Under the pieces are notes generated by a model. That model saw only the letters and a program-made list of their open reading frames with translations, had not been told where the DNA came from and made no database searches. This document shows positions 20,632-28,925 of a DNA stretch of 64,000 nt, piece by piece. The position numbers and the translations under genes were made by a program. Every line of letters begins with the position of its first letter. Within the stretch, counting starts at the first letter, position 1. The stretch is from Psychromonas sp. MME1 (GTDB taxonomy: Bacteria > Pseudomonadota > Gammaproteobacteria > Enterobacterales > Psychromonadaceae): the NCBI RefSeq assembly GCF_041080865.1, contig NZ_CP160906.1, positions 1,612,001-1,676,000 of the forward strand, in the 5' to 3' direction.

Positions 20632-21489
20632 CTATTTGTCTTTTAACCACCAACTTGAATCAGGATCTTCTGTTCCCTCAGAAAGGGTAGGATTTTTTAA
20701 TATAAATATTTTTCTGTTATGCAATGCAGCCTGCTCAATAATAGCCGCATGATGCTTTAAAAAAAGCGCTTTAAAAGTTCCATCTTGAAGCGCAAGATTC
20801 AAGCCTCGCTCAATTCTGTCGGCAAGCTTCAGATTAGATTTATTAACAAAAAAATAGACGGGATAAGGATAGTAAAGAGCAATGTAGGGATCAACGGTAA
20901 GTGCTGGGAATCTCTTCTCTCTCTGAGATATTTCATGCCACGCTTCATTGACTCCTCTTGGGAAATAATCAAACCTTTTAGCATCCAACATGCTAAATAA
21001 ATTTTCATATTCAGTGGTTCCGACTGTAGGTATGTTGTTAATTCTGAGAATATCCATATCAGCCCATTGATTACCAAAGCCCGCTTTATATTCTGCTATT
21101 AACTGATCAATTGATTCAATTTTAGCAAAATCAGGTAAACTCTGTTTTCTAATTATAGATATTCGATAACCGAGCAACCCCCTGAGAATCGGAATTTTAA
21201 CAGCTAAAAATGTTGATTCTCTTTCTCGGTTTGTCGGCAAAAAAACTACATTTACTTTTTCCCCTTTAGCCAGAAAACGAAGGCCTCTGCTCTGTGGCAT
21301 TTTTATGTCGAGAGGCGCAAGCGAATAAGGTCCGTCACTTTCTATTGTTTTATCCATGGCAAGTTTAAGCAGATTAATACGGTAGTCGTAACGCTCATCG
21401 GTTTGAAAATATTTTAAAGATAGCGGTTCAGAAAATACTATGGCGCTGAATAATGAGATTGTTATTAACAACAGAAATGTTTTTTTCAC
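20632..21489 (-). CDS. periplasmic solute-binding-like protein (family 3-type fold, likely)
   Basis: A 285-residue protein with a clear N-terminal signal peptide (MKKTFLLLITISLFSAIVFS, cut before or after EP). The body resembles amino-acid-type periplasmic binding proteins that occur without transporters in marine gammaproteobacteria: LRFLAKGEKVNVVFLPTNRE near residue 75, SIDQLIAEYKAGFGNQW near 130, and a C-terminal helical pair. No permease or ATPase gene is adjacent, so it may be a stand-alone sensor-like or scavenging protein. Ligand unknown. Confidence 0.65.
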   Translation of the reverse strand: MKKTFLLLITISLFSAIVFSEPLSLKYFQTDERYDYRINLLKLAMDKTIESDGPYSLAPLDIKMPQSRGLRFLAKGEKVNVVFLPTNRERESTFLAVKIPILRGLLGYRISIIRKQSLPDFAKIESIDQLIAEYKAGFGNQWADMDILRINNIPTVGTTEYENLFSMLDAKRFDYFPRGVNEAWHEISQREKRFPALTVDPYIALYYPYPVYFFVNKSNLKLADRIERGLNLALQDGTFKALFLKHHAAIIEQAALHNRKIFILKNPTLSEGTEDPDSSWWLKDK

Positions 21490-22110
21490 ATTTACGCTTC
21501 CAGAGTTAATTTTTTACCCGCGATAACAGTAAAAAACATGTGCACCAATCTTATTTGACGACCTTATCAACAAACCTTTCACTTCACTATTAGATATCTT
21601 GATTACCTAAGACTCTCGATTAAAAAATGCATAAACTCTAGTATAAAAATACTCGTACAGATAACACGCAGAACCACTCCTTTCATTTTTATTAATAATC
21701 ACACTATCTATTAATCATCTGCTAATCAAATGATTCTATAGTATTTTTGAAAAACTTTGATTTGTCGCAGATATAAATACGCTATCTATACCATCACTAT
21801 CCTCTTATACCAGATTCATATAGACAAAATAAAAATGTTAAAGCGATTCGTTTCTGATTTGACAACATAGGCAATGATTCGCTCACGCCTATATTCACTA
21901 TTTATGGATTGAGAACAGCAACAGTTATGGAGTAAATTAGCGTGGTAACTGGCACAGCAATAATCGCATTACTCTCTGCACCGTAATAACAAATCCTATA
22001 ATTATCTATACATTAATATTCCAGCCTCTAATTGCAAGTGTCAGTTTTTTTTACACAGACGATTACCCACAACAACAAAAATAAAGTAAATCATTGATAA
22101 ACAACGGCTT
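21490..22110. other. long AT-rich upstream region of the PEP-CTERM gene
   Basis: About 620 bp with no convincing coding frame. At 21694-21764 there is a ~71-bp stretch (starting AATAATCACACTATCTATTA and ending AAAAACTTTGATTTG) that recurs imperfectly at 30224-30297, next to the satellite array. At 22038-22056 there is an imperfect inverted repeat, GTGTCAG-T5-TTTACAC, about 65 bp upstream of the sigma-54-like promoter. It is a candidate enhancer site. Confidence 0.5.
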
Positions 22111-22116
22111 TATTAT

Positions 22117-22134
22117 TTTGGCGTACTTTTTGCT
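22117..22134 (+). promoter_or_regulatory. sigma-54-type (-24/-12) promoter of the PEP-CTERM gene
   Basis: The sequence TTTTGGCGTACTTTTTGCTT has GG at 22120-22121 and GC at 22132-22133, with exactly 10 nt between them, which is the diagnostic RpoN spacing. Transcription would start near 22145, leaving a 5' leader of about 35 nt. Published work on other PEP-CTERM bacteria links such genes to RpoN and the PrsK/PrsR system. The regulator genes are not in this window. Confidence 0.7.
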
Positions 22135-22178
22135 TTTAAATGATTTTATATCAAAATTTTTATTTTAAGGAAGTAAAC

Positions 22179-22790
22179 GTGAAAGGTATCACTAAAATAG
22201 TTATGCTCGCATCAGCATTTGCAATCAATACCGTACAAGCAAAACCAGTTACCATCAACTATACCGTAGACAATACCATGCTACATTTAGGTCTTTGTGC
22301 CAATACGGGATGTACTGACCTAACAAACCCTACTAATTTTTCTACCTTATTTTCCACAGGAGCAAACGTAAGTAACTGGCAAAATGCAGATTCATTTACG
22401 CTTGATTTAGCACCAGGAACCTATGAGTTTGGTTTTGTTGTTAATAATTTTGGTATCGGTAGTACAGGTAATCCAGCAGGTTTACTCGCGGAAATTTTAT
22501 GGGATGGCAATATCAACGTCTCTTCAAGTGCTTGGGATGTTACAACGAATGGTGTTGATTTCGTTTCTGCTACTGAGTGGGCACGCAATGGAACCGGTAT
22601 TTGGGGTAATAAACTTTTAGGTGAAATAAGCTCCGATGCAAAATGGTTATGGACTGAAAATAACTTCAGTGATAAAACAGAGAACATTGCAGCATTTAGA
22701 ACATCAATTACCGTTCCTGCGCCAGCTACGTTAGGTATTCTTGGTCTAGGTCTGTTCGGTTTAGGTTTGTTACGTAAACGTAGCGCATAA
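22179..22790 (+). CDS. PEP-CTERM sorting-domain exported protein
   Basis: A 204-residue secreted protein. I choose GTG at 22179: TAAGGAAG lies 5-8 nt upstream, the product begins with a clean signal peptide (MKGITKIVMLASAFAINTVQA), and the start lies 34 nt after the predicted transcription start. The C-terminus VPAPATLGILGLGLFGLGLL followed by RKR is a PEP-CTERM tail: short P-rich motif, hydrophobic helix, basic end. It should be processed by an exosortase and delivered to the cell surface or extracellular matrix. The mature domain (Thr/Asn/Trp-rich, predicted beta) has no family I can name. A perfect terminator follows. Confidence 0.88.
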   Translation: MKGITKIVMLASAFAINTVQAKPVTINYTVDNTMLHLGLCANTGCTDLTNPTNFSTLFSTGANVSNWQNADSFTLDLAPGTYEFGFVVNNFGIGSTGNPAGLLAEILWDGNINVSSSAWDVTTNGVDFVSATEWARNGTGIWGNKLLGEISSDAKWLWTENNFSDKTENIAAFRTSITVPAPATLGILGLGLFGLGLLRKRSA

Positions 22791-22811
22791 AATCGCAGTA
22801 ATGGCAGATAA

Positions 22812-22840
22812 AAATCCCGATATAGTCGGGATTTTTTATT
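22812..22840 (+). terminator. intrinsic terminator of the PEP-CTERM gene
   Basis: Stem AAATCCCGA / TCGGGATTT (9 bp) with loop TATAG, running into a T-rich tract. It begins 22 bp after the stop codon. Confidence 0.9.
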
Positions 22841-22908
22841 TAACTTCACTAATAAAAATAAGCCATTAATTGAGCTAATACTTTTTGAAAATGTAACATT
22901 GTCTAAAC

Positions 22909-22963
22909 TAACGAACGAGGACATCCATATCTTTGAGTAACGAACGAGGACATCCATATCTTT
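22909..22963 (+). repeat. tandem pair of REP-like motifs
   Basis: The motif AACGAACGAGGACATCCAT followed by ATCTTT occurs twice in direct orientation with a 28-bp period. Related sequences lie upstream of the transposase gene (minus strand, AGGACAGCCACATCTTTTT at 24229-24211) and at 31060-31079 (CAACAAACGCGGACATCCAT). Such motifs flanking a Y1 transposase gene fit the REP/RAYT pairing. Confidence 0.65.
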
Positions 22964-23150
22964 TCATTTATAAAAATATAATAGCCATTCTTTTTAAAAA
23001 TAATCTTAATCAGCGCTTTGCTGTATTTAAATACTTAAATTCCCACACTTGATACTCAATTCAATCTGTTTAATCAAATTTTATTAAAATCAACGCACAC
23101 CCCCCCCTTAACGCAGTGTTAATAGTTAATAAAAAATAAATGATGGGGAG
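22964..23150. other. non-coding 3' flank of the Y1 transposase gene
   Basis: AT-rich stretch between the REP-like pair and the end of the transposase gene. It includes a C8-type run (CCCCCCCC near 23100). I see no gene, and no remnant of the truncated PHP-ATPase gene. Confidence 0.4.
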
Positions 23151-24146
23151 TTAATGCAGCATACAACTTAGTTTGTTTTGCCCAGATACCCAACATCGGC
23201 CTGTATGCTCGGCAAATAATGTCAGCTCTTCAAGTGAGCCCACTGCACCATGGTAATCTTTACCAAAACTCACGGCTAAGGCTAACCACGTGTCACTCTC
23301 TAAACCAAGGGTACTTAATAAGCTTGGCAGTTGGCTCGAAATCACGCCGCGCTTATCCTCTCGAATCGCTCGCCCAGTCCAATCAACAAGCTCTAAATAA
23401 TCGAGCAAGGCATAGGGAATACCTTCGTGGGGCGCATCACATTCTGCCGCTACAAAACCAAATAAGGGTTTACTGTTATCATGGCAATGCAACGCTTCAT
23501 CGTGACTACATTTACTGTGGATACGCTCAAATATGGACGTAAATTCCGATGTTTCCACACTCTCTGACATTTTTGCCCGCACGGGGTTTAAATCAACATA
23601 AGCCATACAAGTTAATAGTGCTTTTTCATCAAGCAATGCTTGCGACTTAAAGCGCCCTTCCCAAAAGCGTCCTTTACAGTTATCTTCGGCGTTCGCTTTG
23701 CGGGCAATAAATTCATTTAACGCACGCATGAACCAAGAGATATCAAGCAGGCGATGACGCCATTTGCTGATTATCTCAAGCGCCACCTCTATTTGACCTG
23801 CGCAAGTCAGCTCCCCTTTGCGCCATCGCGAAACTATTTCTGAGCCGGAATAAAGTTGATACCAACGTCGGCAAACTTCTTCATCGCTACAGGCGCTAAT
23901 CTCGGCTTCATTAGCATGTAAAACAAGGTGATAGTGATTAGACATAATCGAATAAGCGCAAACATCAATGGCAAAGATATCACTTAATTGCCGAATACGA
24001 TCGACCATCCATTGCCGGCGATGTGAATAGTTTTTACCGCTGTAATTATCTTCGCCACACAAAAATGCACGGCGAACACATCGAGAAATGCAATGATAAT
24101 AAGGCGTGTCCACAAGAGAAATTAACGAAGCACGTGATTGTGTCAT
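23151..24146 (-). CDS. REP-associated tyrosine (Y1) transposase
   Basis: A 331-residue single-strand transposase of the IS200/TnpA-REP (RAYT) group. The HUH metal-binding motif is SNHYHLVLHANE near residue 80. The family block GRFWEGRFKSQALLDEKALL and the following AYVDLNPVRAKM contain the conserved residues around the catalytic tyrosine. I trim the start from 24176 to the ATG at 24146, which has GGAG about 7 nt upstream. It is longer than IS200 TnpA (about 150 residues), as RAYT proteins are. REP-like motifs flank it in opposite orientation, and it has its own strong promoter. Confidence 0.9.
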   Translation of the reverse strand: MTQSRASLISLVDTPYYHCISRCVRRAFLCGEDNYSGKNYSHRRQWMVDRIRQLSDIFAIDVCAYSIMSNHYHLVLHANEAEISACSDEEVCRRWYQLYSGSEIVSRWRKGELTCAGQIEVALEIISKWRHRLLDISWFMRALNEFIARKANAEDNCKGRFWEGRFKSQALLDEKALLTCMAYVDLNPVRAKMSESVETSEFTSIFERIHSKCSHDEALHCHDNSKPLFGFVAAECDAPHEGIPYALLDYLELVDWTGRAIREDKRGVISSQLPSLLSTLGLESDTWLALAVSFGKDYHGAVGSLEELTLFAEHTGRCWVSGQNKLSCMLH

Positions 24147-24179
24147 ACCAAACTCCACAACTGTAAACAAAAACACTGT

Positions 24180-25154
24180 TTATATAGTAGGTACAATATT
24201 CAATTTAGTCAAAAAGATGTGGCTGTCCTGCATTATTTTTCTCTTTCCACTTCCTTTATGGCCTATGATAGTGACAAGCTCACTGTTTAGCGGTATTGCT
24301 AAATCCTCAAACCAAATTGAATCATTATCATTTTTACCTGTTCTCTTTATATTAAGCGTTTTAATATATTTAGTTTTATTTTCTCTTACTCTCTTAAGAA
24401 CACTTGGCTCTTCACCGATGTAAAACCTGCTTTCTGGCTCGTTTAGGGCGTATTTTAGACCTGCGAATGAAGGTTCACCCTTAATCCATAATTTTTGTTT
24501 AATCGTGTATTTCTTTATGTTGTGATTATCAGAGCAGATAATCATAGGGATAGTTTTCCCAATATTTGGAAAAACAAATTTCCTATACCCTTCCTGATCC
24601 GCTTCCTTTCCAAGCTCATAAATATCAACTGCTTTAGCTATCTCTGTCTTCTGGGCAGTTCCGTGAGGAAGTGAATGTGTAATATTTTCAACAGAACCGC
24701 TCTTTTCACCAGCGTGAATTGTTACTATCCCACCCAAACTCTTTACTAATTTTATAGTATCAATTAAATCACAATAAACCTGATTCTCCCTGAGTCCTTC
24801 CGAATCAACTTTGTTAATATCTGTCTTGTGTTTAATCTGACCCCATACATGCTCTAAATTAGTGTTCTCAGAAAATATACCAATAAAATGAACAGGATCT
24901 TTTCCTCTAGCATCAGAGAGAAATTCAATGCCAGGCAAAACTGTAATACTCTCTTTTTCACCAAGTTCTTTCAATTCACGATATCTATCAATATCAATAA
25001 CATGGTGGTCTGTAATCGCAAATACTGAAATTGAATTTCGCTTCATTTCCTGAATTATTTCAGCGTTGGAAATTGCCTTGTCTTTATAGTCATATGATGA
25101 AGGAGTATGAAAATGTAAATCCCATCTATTCCATTCTGAACCTTTGCTTTCCAT
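24180..25154 (-). pseudogene. truncated PHP-domain ATPase (TrlF-like), cut at Walker A
   Basis: 324 codons. The N-terminal PHP phosphoesterase domain is intact by motif: DLHFHTPSS near residue 13, FAITDHHVID near 46, GIEFLSD near 76, IHAGEKSG near 150 and ICSDNHNIKK near 208. An SMC/AAA-type ATPase then begins, LVTIIGHKGSGK ending at residue 304. Codon 305 onward (20 residues to the stop) is unrelated and falls in the 5' flank of the Y1 transposase element, with the junction near 24242. Full-length relatives usually continue for several hundred residues through Walker B. The ATG at 25154 lies about 54 bp after an attC site with GAAGGAAG upstream, so it appears to be a decayed integron cassette. 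PHP-ATPases of this kind often occur in defence loci. Confidence 0.8.
24184..24212 (-). promoter_or_regulatory. sigma-70 promoter of the Y1 transposase gene
   Basis: On the minus strand, TTGACT (24212-24207) and TACTAT (24189-24184) are 17 bp apart. They lie about 38 bp upstream of the transposase start and inside the apparent 5' flank of the inserted element. Confidence 0.7.
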
Positions 25155-25207
25155 CTTGCTTCCTTCAAATAATATAGATATTCAAACTACTACCGTAGTG
25201 ACTTATC

Positions 25208-25301
25208 ATATAACGCCCACTTAAGCGGACAAAAATTGTTGGCTATAATGTGTAGCGGAGCGAAACGTAGCCAACTGTTTTTGTTCCGTTTAAAGTGCTT
25301 G
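25208..25301 (-). other. integron attC site F (5' remnant, interrupted by IS91-like element)
   Basis: Imperfect inverted repeat with arms CACTTAAGCGGA / TCCGTTTAAAGTG and inner TTGGCT / AGCCAA. On the minus strand it ends GGCGTTATAT. Its outer end (CTTG and beyond) is separated from the next part by the IS91-like element. Joining 25297 to 27547 restores a continuous site reading AACAAGCACTTTAAACGG on the minus strand, like the intact site at 29778-29869. Confidence 0.75.
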
Positions 25302-25400
25302 TTGAACGAAGCCGCTGTGCGGCAGAAAAACAAAATATGAACCAACACGCATACTTATATTTGCATCACTTTTCGGTGATGTCTAATAGGAGTATAAGCG

Positions 25401-26288
25401 ATGAACACCTCAGAACAAAAACACTTTAACCTTTTATATCAACAACACTTGACCAACTTAGCATTACAGGGCATGAGACCTGCCACTATTGATGCTTATT
25501 CTCGTGCTGTGCGTAGGATAACTACTTTTTTTGACCGCACACCTGACACCCTCACTAAAGCTGATTTGAAATGCTACTTTGCGCAACTCATTCAAACTCA
25601 CTCTTGGAGTACCATCAAATTAGACCGTAATGGGTTGCAGTTTTTCTACAAGCATACCCTTGAACGCCAGTGGGAATGGTTAAATATTGTCAAACCACCA
25701 CAAGTAAAACGCATTCCTGATGTCATCACCAACAAGCAGGTTGGCATGTTAATTAGCGCGACGCGTGCTTTACGCTATCAGGTGTTTTTTCTTGTCCTGT
25801 ACAGCATGGGATTACGGTTAGGTGAAGCCCTTCATTTAACCGTCAACGACATTGATAGCCAAACTATGCAAGTTCATATCCGTGAGGGAAAAGGCGGGAA
25901 AGATTGCTTAATCCCCCTTCCCAAACGAACCTTACAGGCTTTGCGCTGTTACTGGAATACACACCGTCACCCGGTCTTATTATTTCCTCGTTTTGGTCAA
26001 AACAAACATGTACCCATGGATAAAGGAAGCGTCCAAAAAGCCTTGAAGAAAGTAATGGCTGAGTTAGGGATTAAGAAAAATATAAGTCCACATTCACTGC
26101 GACATTGCTTTGCAACACACTTGTTAGAGCAAGGTATTGACCTACGCTCTCTGCAAATATTATTAGGCCATCATAGCCTCAATACCACAGCAAAATACAC
26201 ACAACTCACCACGCTTAAACAAAAAGACAATGTGGCAGCCCTTAACCAACTAACCGATAAATTACCGATTCAATGGGAGGCTTTATGA
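25401..26288 (+). CDS. tyrosine recombinase of the IS91-like element
   Basis: A 295-residue XerC/phage-integrase-type recombinase. The catalytic residues are visible: arginine in MGLRLGEALHL (about residue 138), HSLRHCFATHLL supplying His and Arg (about 232-235), LGHHSLNTTAKYTQL supplying His and the nucleophilic tyrosine (about 272). AGGAG lies 8 nt before the ATG. The gene overlaps the transposase gene by ATGA, as in marine IS91 elements that pair an integrase-like gene with the Y2 transposase. It is not an integron integrase, despite lying in an attC array. Confidence 0.88.
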   Translation: MNTSEQKHFNLLYQQHLTNLALQGMRPATIDAYSRAVRRITTFFDRTPDTLTKADLKCYFAQLIQTHSWSTIKLDRNGLQFFYKHTLERQWEWLNIVKPPQVKRIPDVITNKQVGMLISATRALRYQVFFLVLYSMGLRLGEALHLTVNDIDSQTMQVHIREGKGGKDCLIPLPKRTLQALRCYWNTHRHPVLLFPRFGQNKHVPMDKGSVQKALKKVMAELGIKKNISPHSLRHCFATHLLEQGIDLRSLQILLGHHSLNTTAKYTQLTTLKQKDNVAALNQLTDKLPIQWEAL

Positions 26289-27334
26289 GCCAATTTATTG
26301 CATTACTTGAACGCTACCATGAGCAACTAGAGCAACAATATGGTGGATTATTAAATCAAGATATTCGCCGCGCCATTACCGATATGTTGCACTGTAAAAA
26401 TGATACAACCCGCACCACACAATGGCACTGCGGACACTGTCAGCATGACCAACAACATCCCGCATCCTGTGGAAACCGAAGTTGCCCACAATGTTTGCAT
26501 CAAACCACATCGAATTGGCTAGCCAAACAAACTAATAAATTACTACCTGTGCACTATTTTATGGTCACGTTTACCTTACCCTATCAATTTAGAGCCCTTG
26601 CTCATAAAAAACCGAAGGCGCTATATAAATTGATGTTTCAAGTAACATCAAACATATTAAAAGACTTTGCCTCACGACAGAATAAAGGTGACTTAGGTTT
26701 TACCAGCGTATTACACACACATAATCGTAAAAGAGAATGTCATCCTCATCTACATATCATCGTGCCCAGTGGAAGCTATGATGCAACGAACAAGCAGTGG
26801 CATAAAAATGATAAGAAATATCTCTTTAATGAATTGGCACTCGCCAAGGTATGGCGAGCAAGAGTGATTGATGCAATCAATCACCACCCCGAGTTAGCTA
26901 TGCCCAATGATATTGCTAAAAAATGGGTCGTTGATTGTCGCAAGGTCGGATTTGGTTTGTCATCATTCCAGTATTTATCTCGTTACCTGTACCGTGGCGT
27001 GTTACCCGATAAAGACATTATTAATGTCAGCGAAAAAACAGTGACCTTTAGATATAAAGAAGGAGGAACAGATATTATCAAAAAGCGAACATTACCCGTA
27101 CTTAAATTCTTATGGTTAATCTTACAACATGTATTACCAAAAGGCCTGCAGCGCGTTCGTGATTACGGTTTCTTGAGAGGTAATGCTAAACAACTTCGCT
27201 TGCAAATCATGCTGATACTAGGGAGTCATTTAAGCACGGTGGCAATAACACCAAAACGAAAAAAAACCGTCTACATCTGCCCATGTTGTCAGCATGAAAT
27301 GAGTTTTGTAGGTATAAAGCGACTGAGAAATTAG
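26285..27334 (+). CDS. IS91-family Y2 (HUH) transposase
   Basis: A 349-residue rolling-circle transposase. An N-terminal zinc-ribbon (CGHCQHDQQHPASCGNRSCPQC) is followed by HUH motif HPHLHIIVP near residue 157, the paired catalytic tyrosines in YLSRYLYRG near residue 230, and a C-terminal CPCCQHEM. The start at 26285 is chosen over 26273 because GGGAGG at 26275-26280 is correctly spaced for it and the ATG overlaps the upstream TGA. It would nick single strands at the CTTG-flanked right end. Confidence 0.92.
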   Translation: MSQFIALLERYHEQLEQQYGGLLNQDIRRAITDMLHCKNDTTRTTQWHCGHCQHDQQHPASCGNRSCPQCLHQTTSNWLAKQTNKLLPVHYFMVTFTLPYQFRALAHKKPKALYKLMFQVTSNILKDFASRQNKGDLGFTSVLHTHNRKRECHPHLHIIVPSGSYDATNKQWHKNDKKYLFNELALAKVWRARVIDAINHHPELAMPNDIAKKWVVDCRKVGFGLSSFQYLSRYLYRGVLPDKDIINVSEKTVTFRYKEGGTDIIKKRTLPVLKFLWLILQHVLPKGLQRVRDYGFLRGNAKQLRLQIMLILGSHLSTVAITPKRKKTVYICPCCQHEMSFVGIKRLRN

Positions 27335-27536
27335 CGTGTTATCACGCGTGATCTTCTACGAAGAATTCATAACAGAAAGCGAATAAAAAGAGGTGTATTG
27401 GCATTCAACCAAAAAAGATAACAGATTGATATAATTGAACTATCAATTGTATATTAGCGAAACTCGCCTAAAGAAAAGTGACAAATTAAATTTAGCCTTC
27501 AGCAAAATCCACTATTTACTATAAAGAGAAGCAATT
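27335..27536. other. non-coding right (origin) arm of the IS91-like element
   Basis: About 200 bp between the transposase stop and the terminal palindrome. No gene or RNA is recognisable. Position and length fit an oriIS region. Confidence 0.5.
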
Positions 27537-27549
27537 CCCGATCGGGCTT

Positions 27550-27604
27550 GTTCAACACCCGAATAAGGTGTCGGCTGCGCGACACCTATTCTTGTTTGTT
27601 AGCA
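27550..27604 (-). other. integron attC site E (short type)
   Basis: A compact site of about 55 bp. On the minus strand it runs from GCTAAC through AATAGGTGTCG / CGACACCTTATT arms to a perfect GTTGAAC, matching the GTTRRRY core. It follows the HNH gene cassette. Its right core abuts the reconstructed attC F directly, so these two sites are adjacent with no gene between them. Confidence 0.75.
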
Positions 27605-27666
27605 TGCTTTAAATATTGCTGCTTATACACAATATTTACTTCTCTCGTTTTTAGAAAAACCAGCTA

Positions 27667-28359
27667 TTAAAGCAAGCTTGTTTCTACGTTTTCTAATTCA
27701 TTATCTTTGGTGCAATCAACTACCTCTGTAATTAATAGATATGCCTGATTGAAAATAAATACAAATTCATCATTATTTTCACCAGCAATAATAAAGCATT
27801 CGTTAAAGATATTTTCAACATTACGATTGCAGGCTAAATCGCCAAAGACATTGGCACCATGAATTTCTCTATATTTCGTCAACATAACTTTAATTAAATG
27901 CGGACTTCCCCACTTAACAAATACAATTTTATGTGTGATATTTAATAAACTTCCATGTTTTTTAAAATATTCCCCTTTTGTAAGGAATACACCATATTCA
28001 TATATATCTTCACCGTTAAATGGGAGTTTTAATTGGATGCCTTCGGTTGTTTTTTTAACACTTTTTATCATTTTTAAAACGGCATTATTTCCTTTCCCCG
28101 CCATTTTAGCCAGTTTACTAACAGCTATGTCTCCATTCTCATTTGGAGAGTTTATTCTTGAAATTAGTCCAAAAAGTTCATCTATTCTGCTTTTTTTAGT
28201 ATTGCATTTACGGCACACATGGAAATCACCTTGAGCATTTGTTCTTGTCTTACTAACAGCTATTTGTGGAATCATATGCTCAACAGATCGACCATCATCG
28301 GCATTCTGTGATTTTTTTATTTTGATTCCACAATAAACACAGTTTTGACTTTTTATCAT
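27667..28359 (-). CDS. HNH endonuclease-like protein, integron cassette
   Basis: A 230-residue protein with an N-terminal HNH module: CVYCGIKI (Cys pair), VEHMIPQ with the active-site His, and VCRKCNTKKS with the second Cys pair and Asn. This arrangement resembles HNH_5-type nucleases. The rest (about residues 90-230) has no family I recognise. The gene lies between attC sites E and D on the same strand as the array, with the ATG about 40 bp after the preceding core site, so it is a mobile cassette. A role in DNA restriction or defence is possible but only inferred. Confidence 0.75.
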   Translation of the reverse strand: MIKSQNCVYCGIKIKKSQNADDGRSVEHMIPQIAVSKTRTNAQGDFHVCRKCNTKKSRIDELFGLISRINSPNENGDIAVSKLAKMAGKGNNAVLKMIKSVKKTTEGIQLKLPFNGEDIYEYGVFLTKGEYFKKHGSLLNITHKIVFVKWGSPHLIKVMLTKYREIHGANVFGDLACNRNVENIFNECFIIAGENNDEFVFIFNQAYLLITEVVDCTKDNELENVETSLL

Positions 28360-28395
28360 ATATTACAACTAAATAATGGATGAGGGGACATTGCA

Positions 28396-28505
28396 TGCTA
28401 ACGCTGCAATAAACGGCGCGTAGGTTGGCGCTGTTTTTGCTGTTTTTTGTTTTTAGCAAAAATCGCGACAGCCGTTATGCGTCCGATTTAATTGCCTTGT
28501 TAATT
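28396..28505 (-). other. integron attC site D
   Basis: About 110 bp. Arms GCAATAAACGG / CCGATTTAATTGC, inner hairpin of GCGC-type and AGCAAAAA repeats. On the minus strand it ends GCAGCGTTAGCA. Nearly identical to attC C at 28817-28925 apart from its final core, as expected if two copies of one cassette were joined to different neighbours. Confidence 0.8.
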
Positions 28506-28816
28506 TTTAGCGACTTGTTTGCTGTTCGCCTACAATACACTTAATGCTTGATTTTGTTGTAACTTGAAACAAAAAACGTTTATTTAAAACAGTTTTAATT
28601 CAACGAAGTAGCCCAACTGCCAACAACAAAACTTAAATCATAAAATTGGAAAATAAGGAGAATTAAGCAAACCCGTTTAGCACAAACTCAACCGAAATAT
28701 TGCCCCACTTCCAACTACGATTCAGAAACCCAATTAGCAAACTCGCTCAGGATTGGATTGTGTAAAACACCAAACCAACCCATTTACAATTTCTACATTT
28801 CATAATGCGGAGCGAA

Positions 28817-28925
28817 ATTTAACGCTGCAATAAACGGCGCGTAGGTTGGCGCTATTTTTGCTGCTTTTGTTTTTAGCAAAAATCGCGACAGCCGTTATGC
28901 GTCCGATTTAATTGCCTTGTTAATT
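28817..28925 (-). other. integron attC site C
   Basis: About 109 bp, same arms as attC D. On the minus strand it ends with GTTAAAT, a perfect match to the GTTRRRY core. It closes the first copy of the duplicated cassette. Confidence 0.8.

Larger units (their letters stand above)
25298..27546 (+). mobile_element. IS91-family element with accessory tyrosine recombinase
   Basis: About 2.25 kb, with no target duplication expected for rolling-circle IS91 elements. The left end carries a GC hairpin GCCGC-TGT-GCGGC (25311-25323). The right (origin) end is the palindrome CCCGATCGGG (27537-27546), immediately followed by CTTG, one of the tetranucleotides that IS91-type elements insert beside. Inside are a tyrosine recombinase gene and a Y2 transposase gene overlapping by 4 bp. 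Removing the element restores a plausible attC site, which supports these boundaries. The exact left nucleotide (25298 versus 25308) is uncertain because CTTGTT-G/C-AAC occurs at both junctions. Confidence 0.85.

Noticed and set aside
22421-22957. 178-codon antisense frame over the PEP-CTERM gene
   Set aside because: Composition mirrors the coding strand and it reads through the terminator of the real gene.
25401-26288. Tyrosine recombinase as the integron integrase
   Set aside because: It overlaps a Y2 transposase gene, lies within the inserted IS91-like element in opposite orientation to the array, and at 295 residues with no evident intI-specific insert looks like the IS-associated recombinase.
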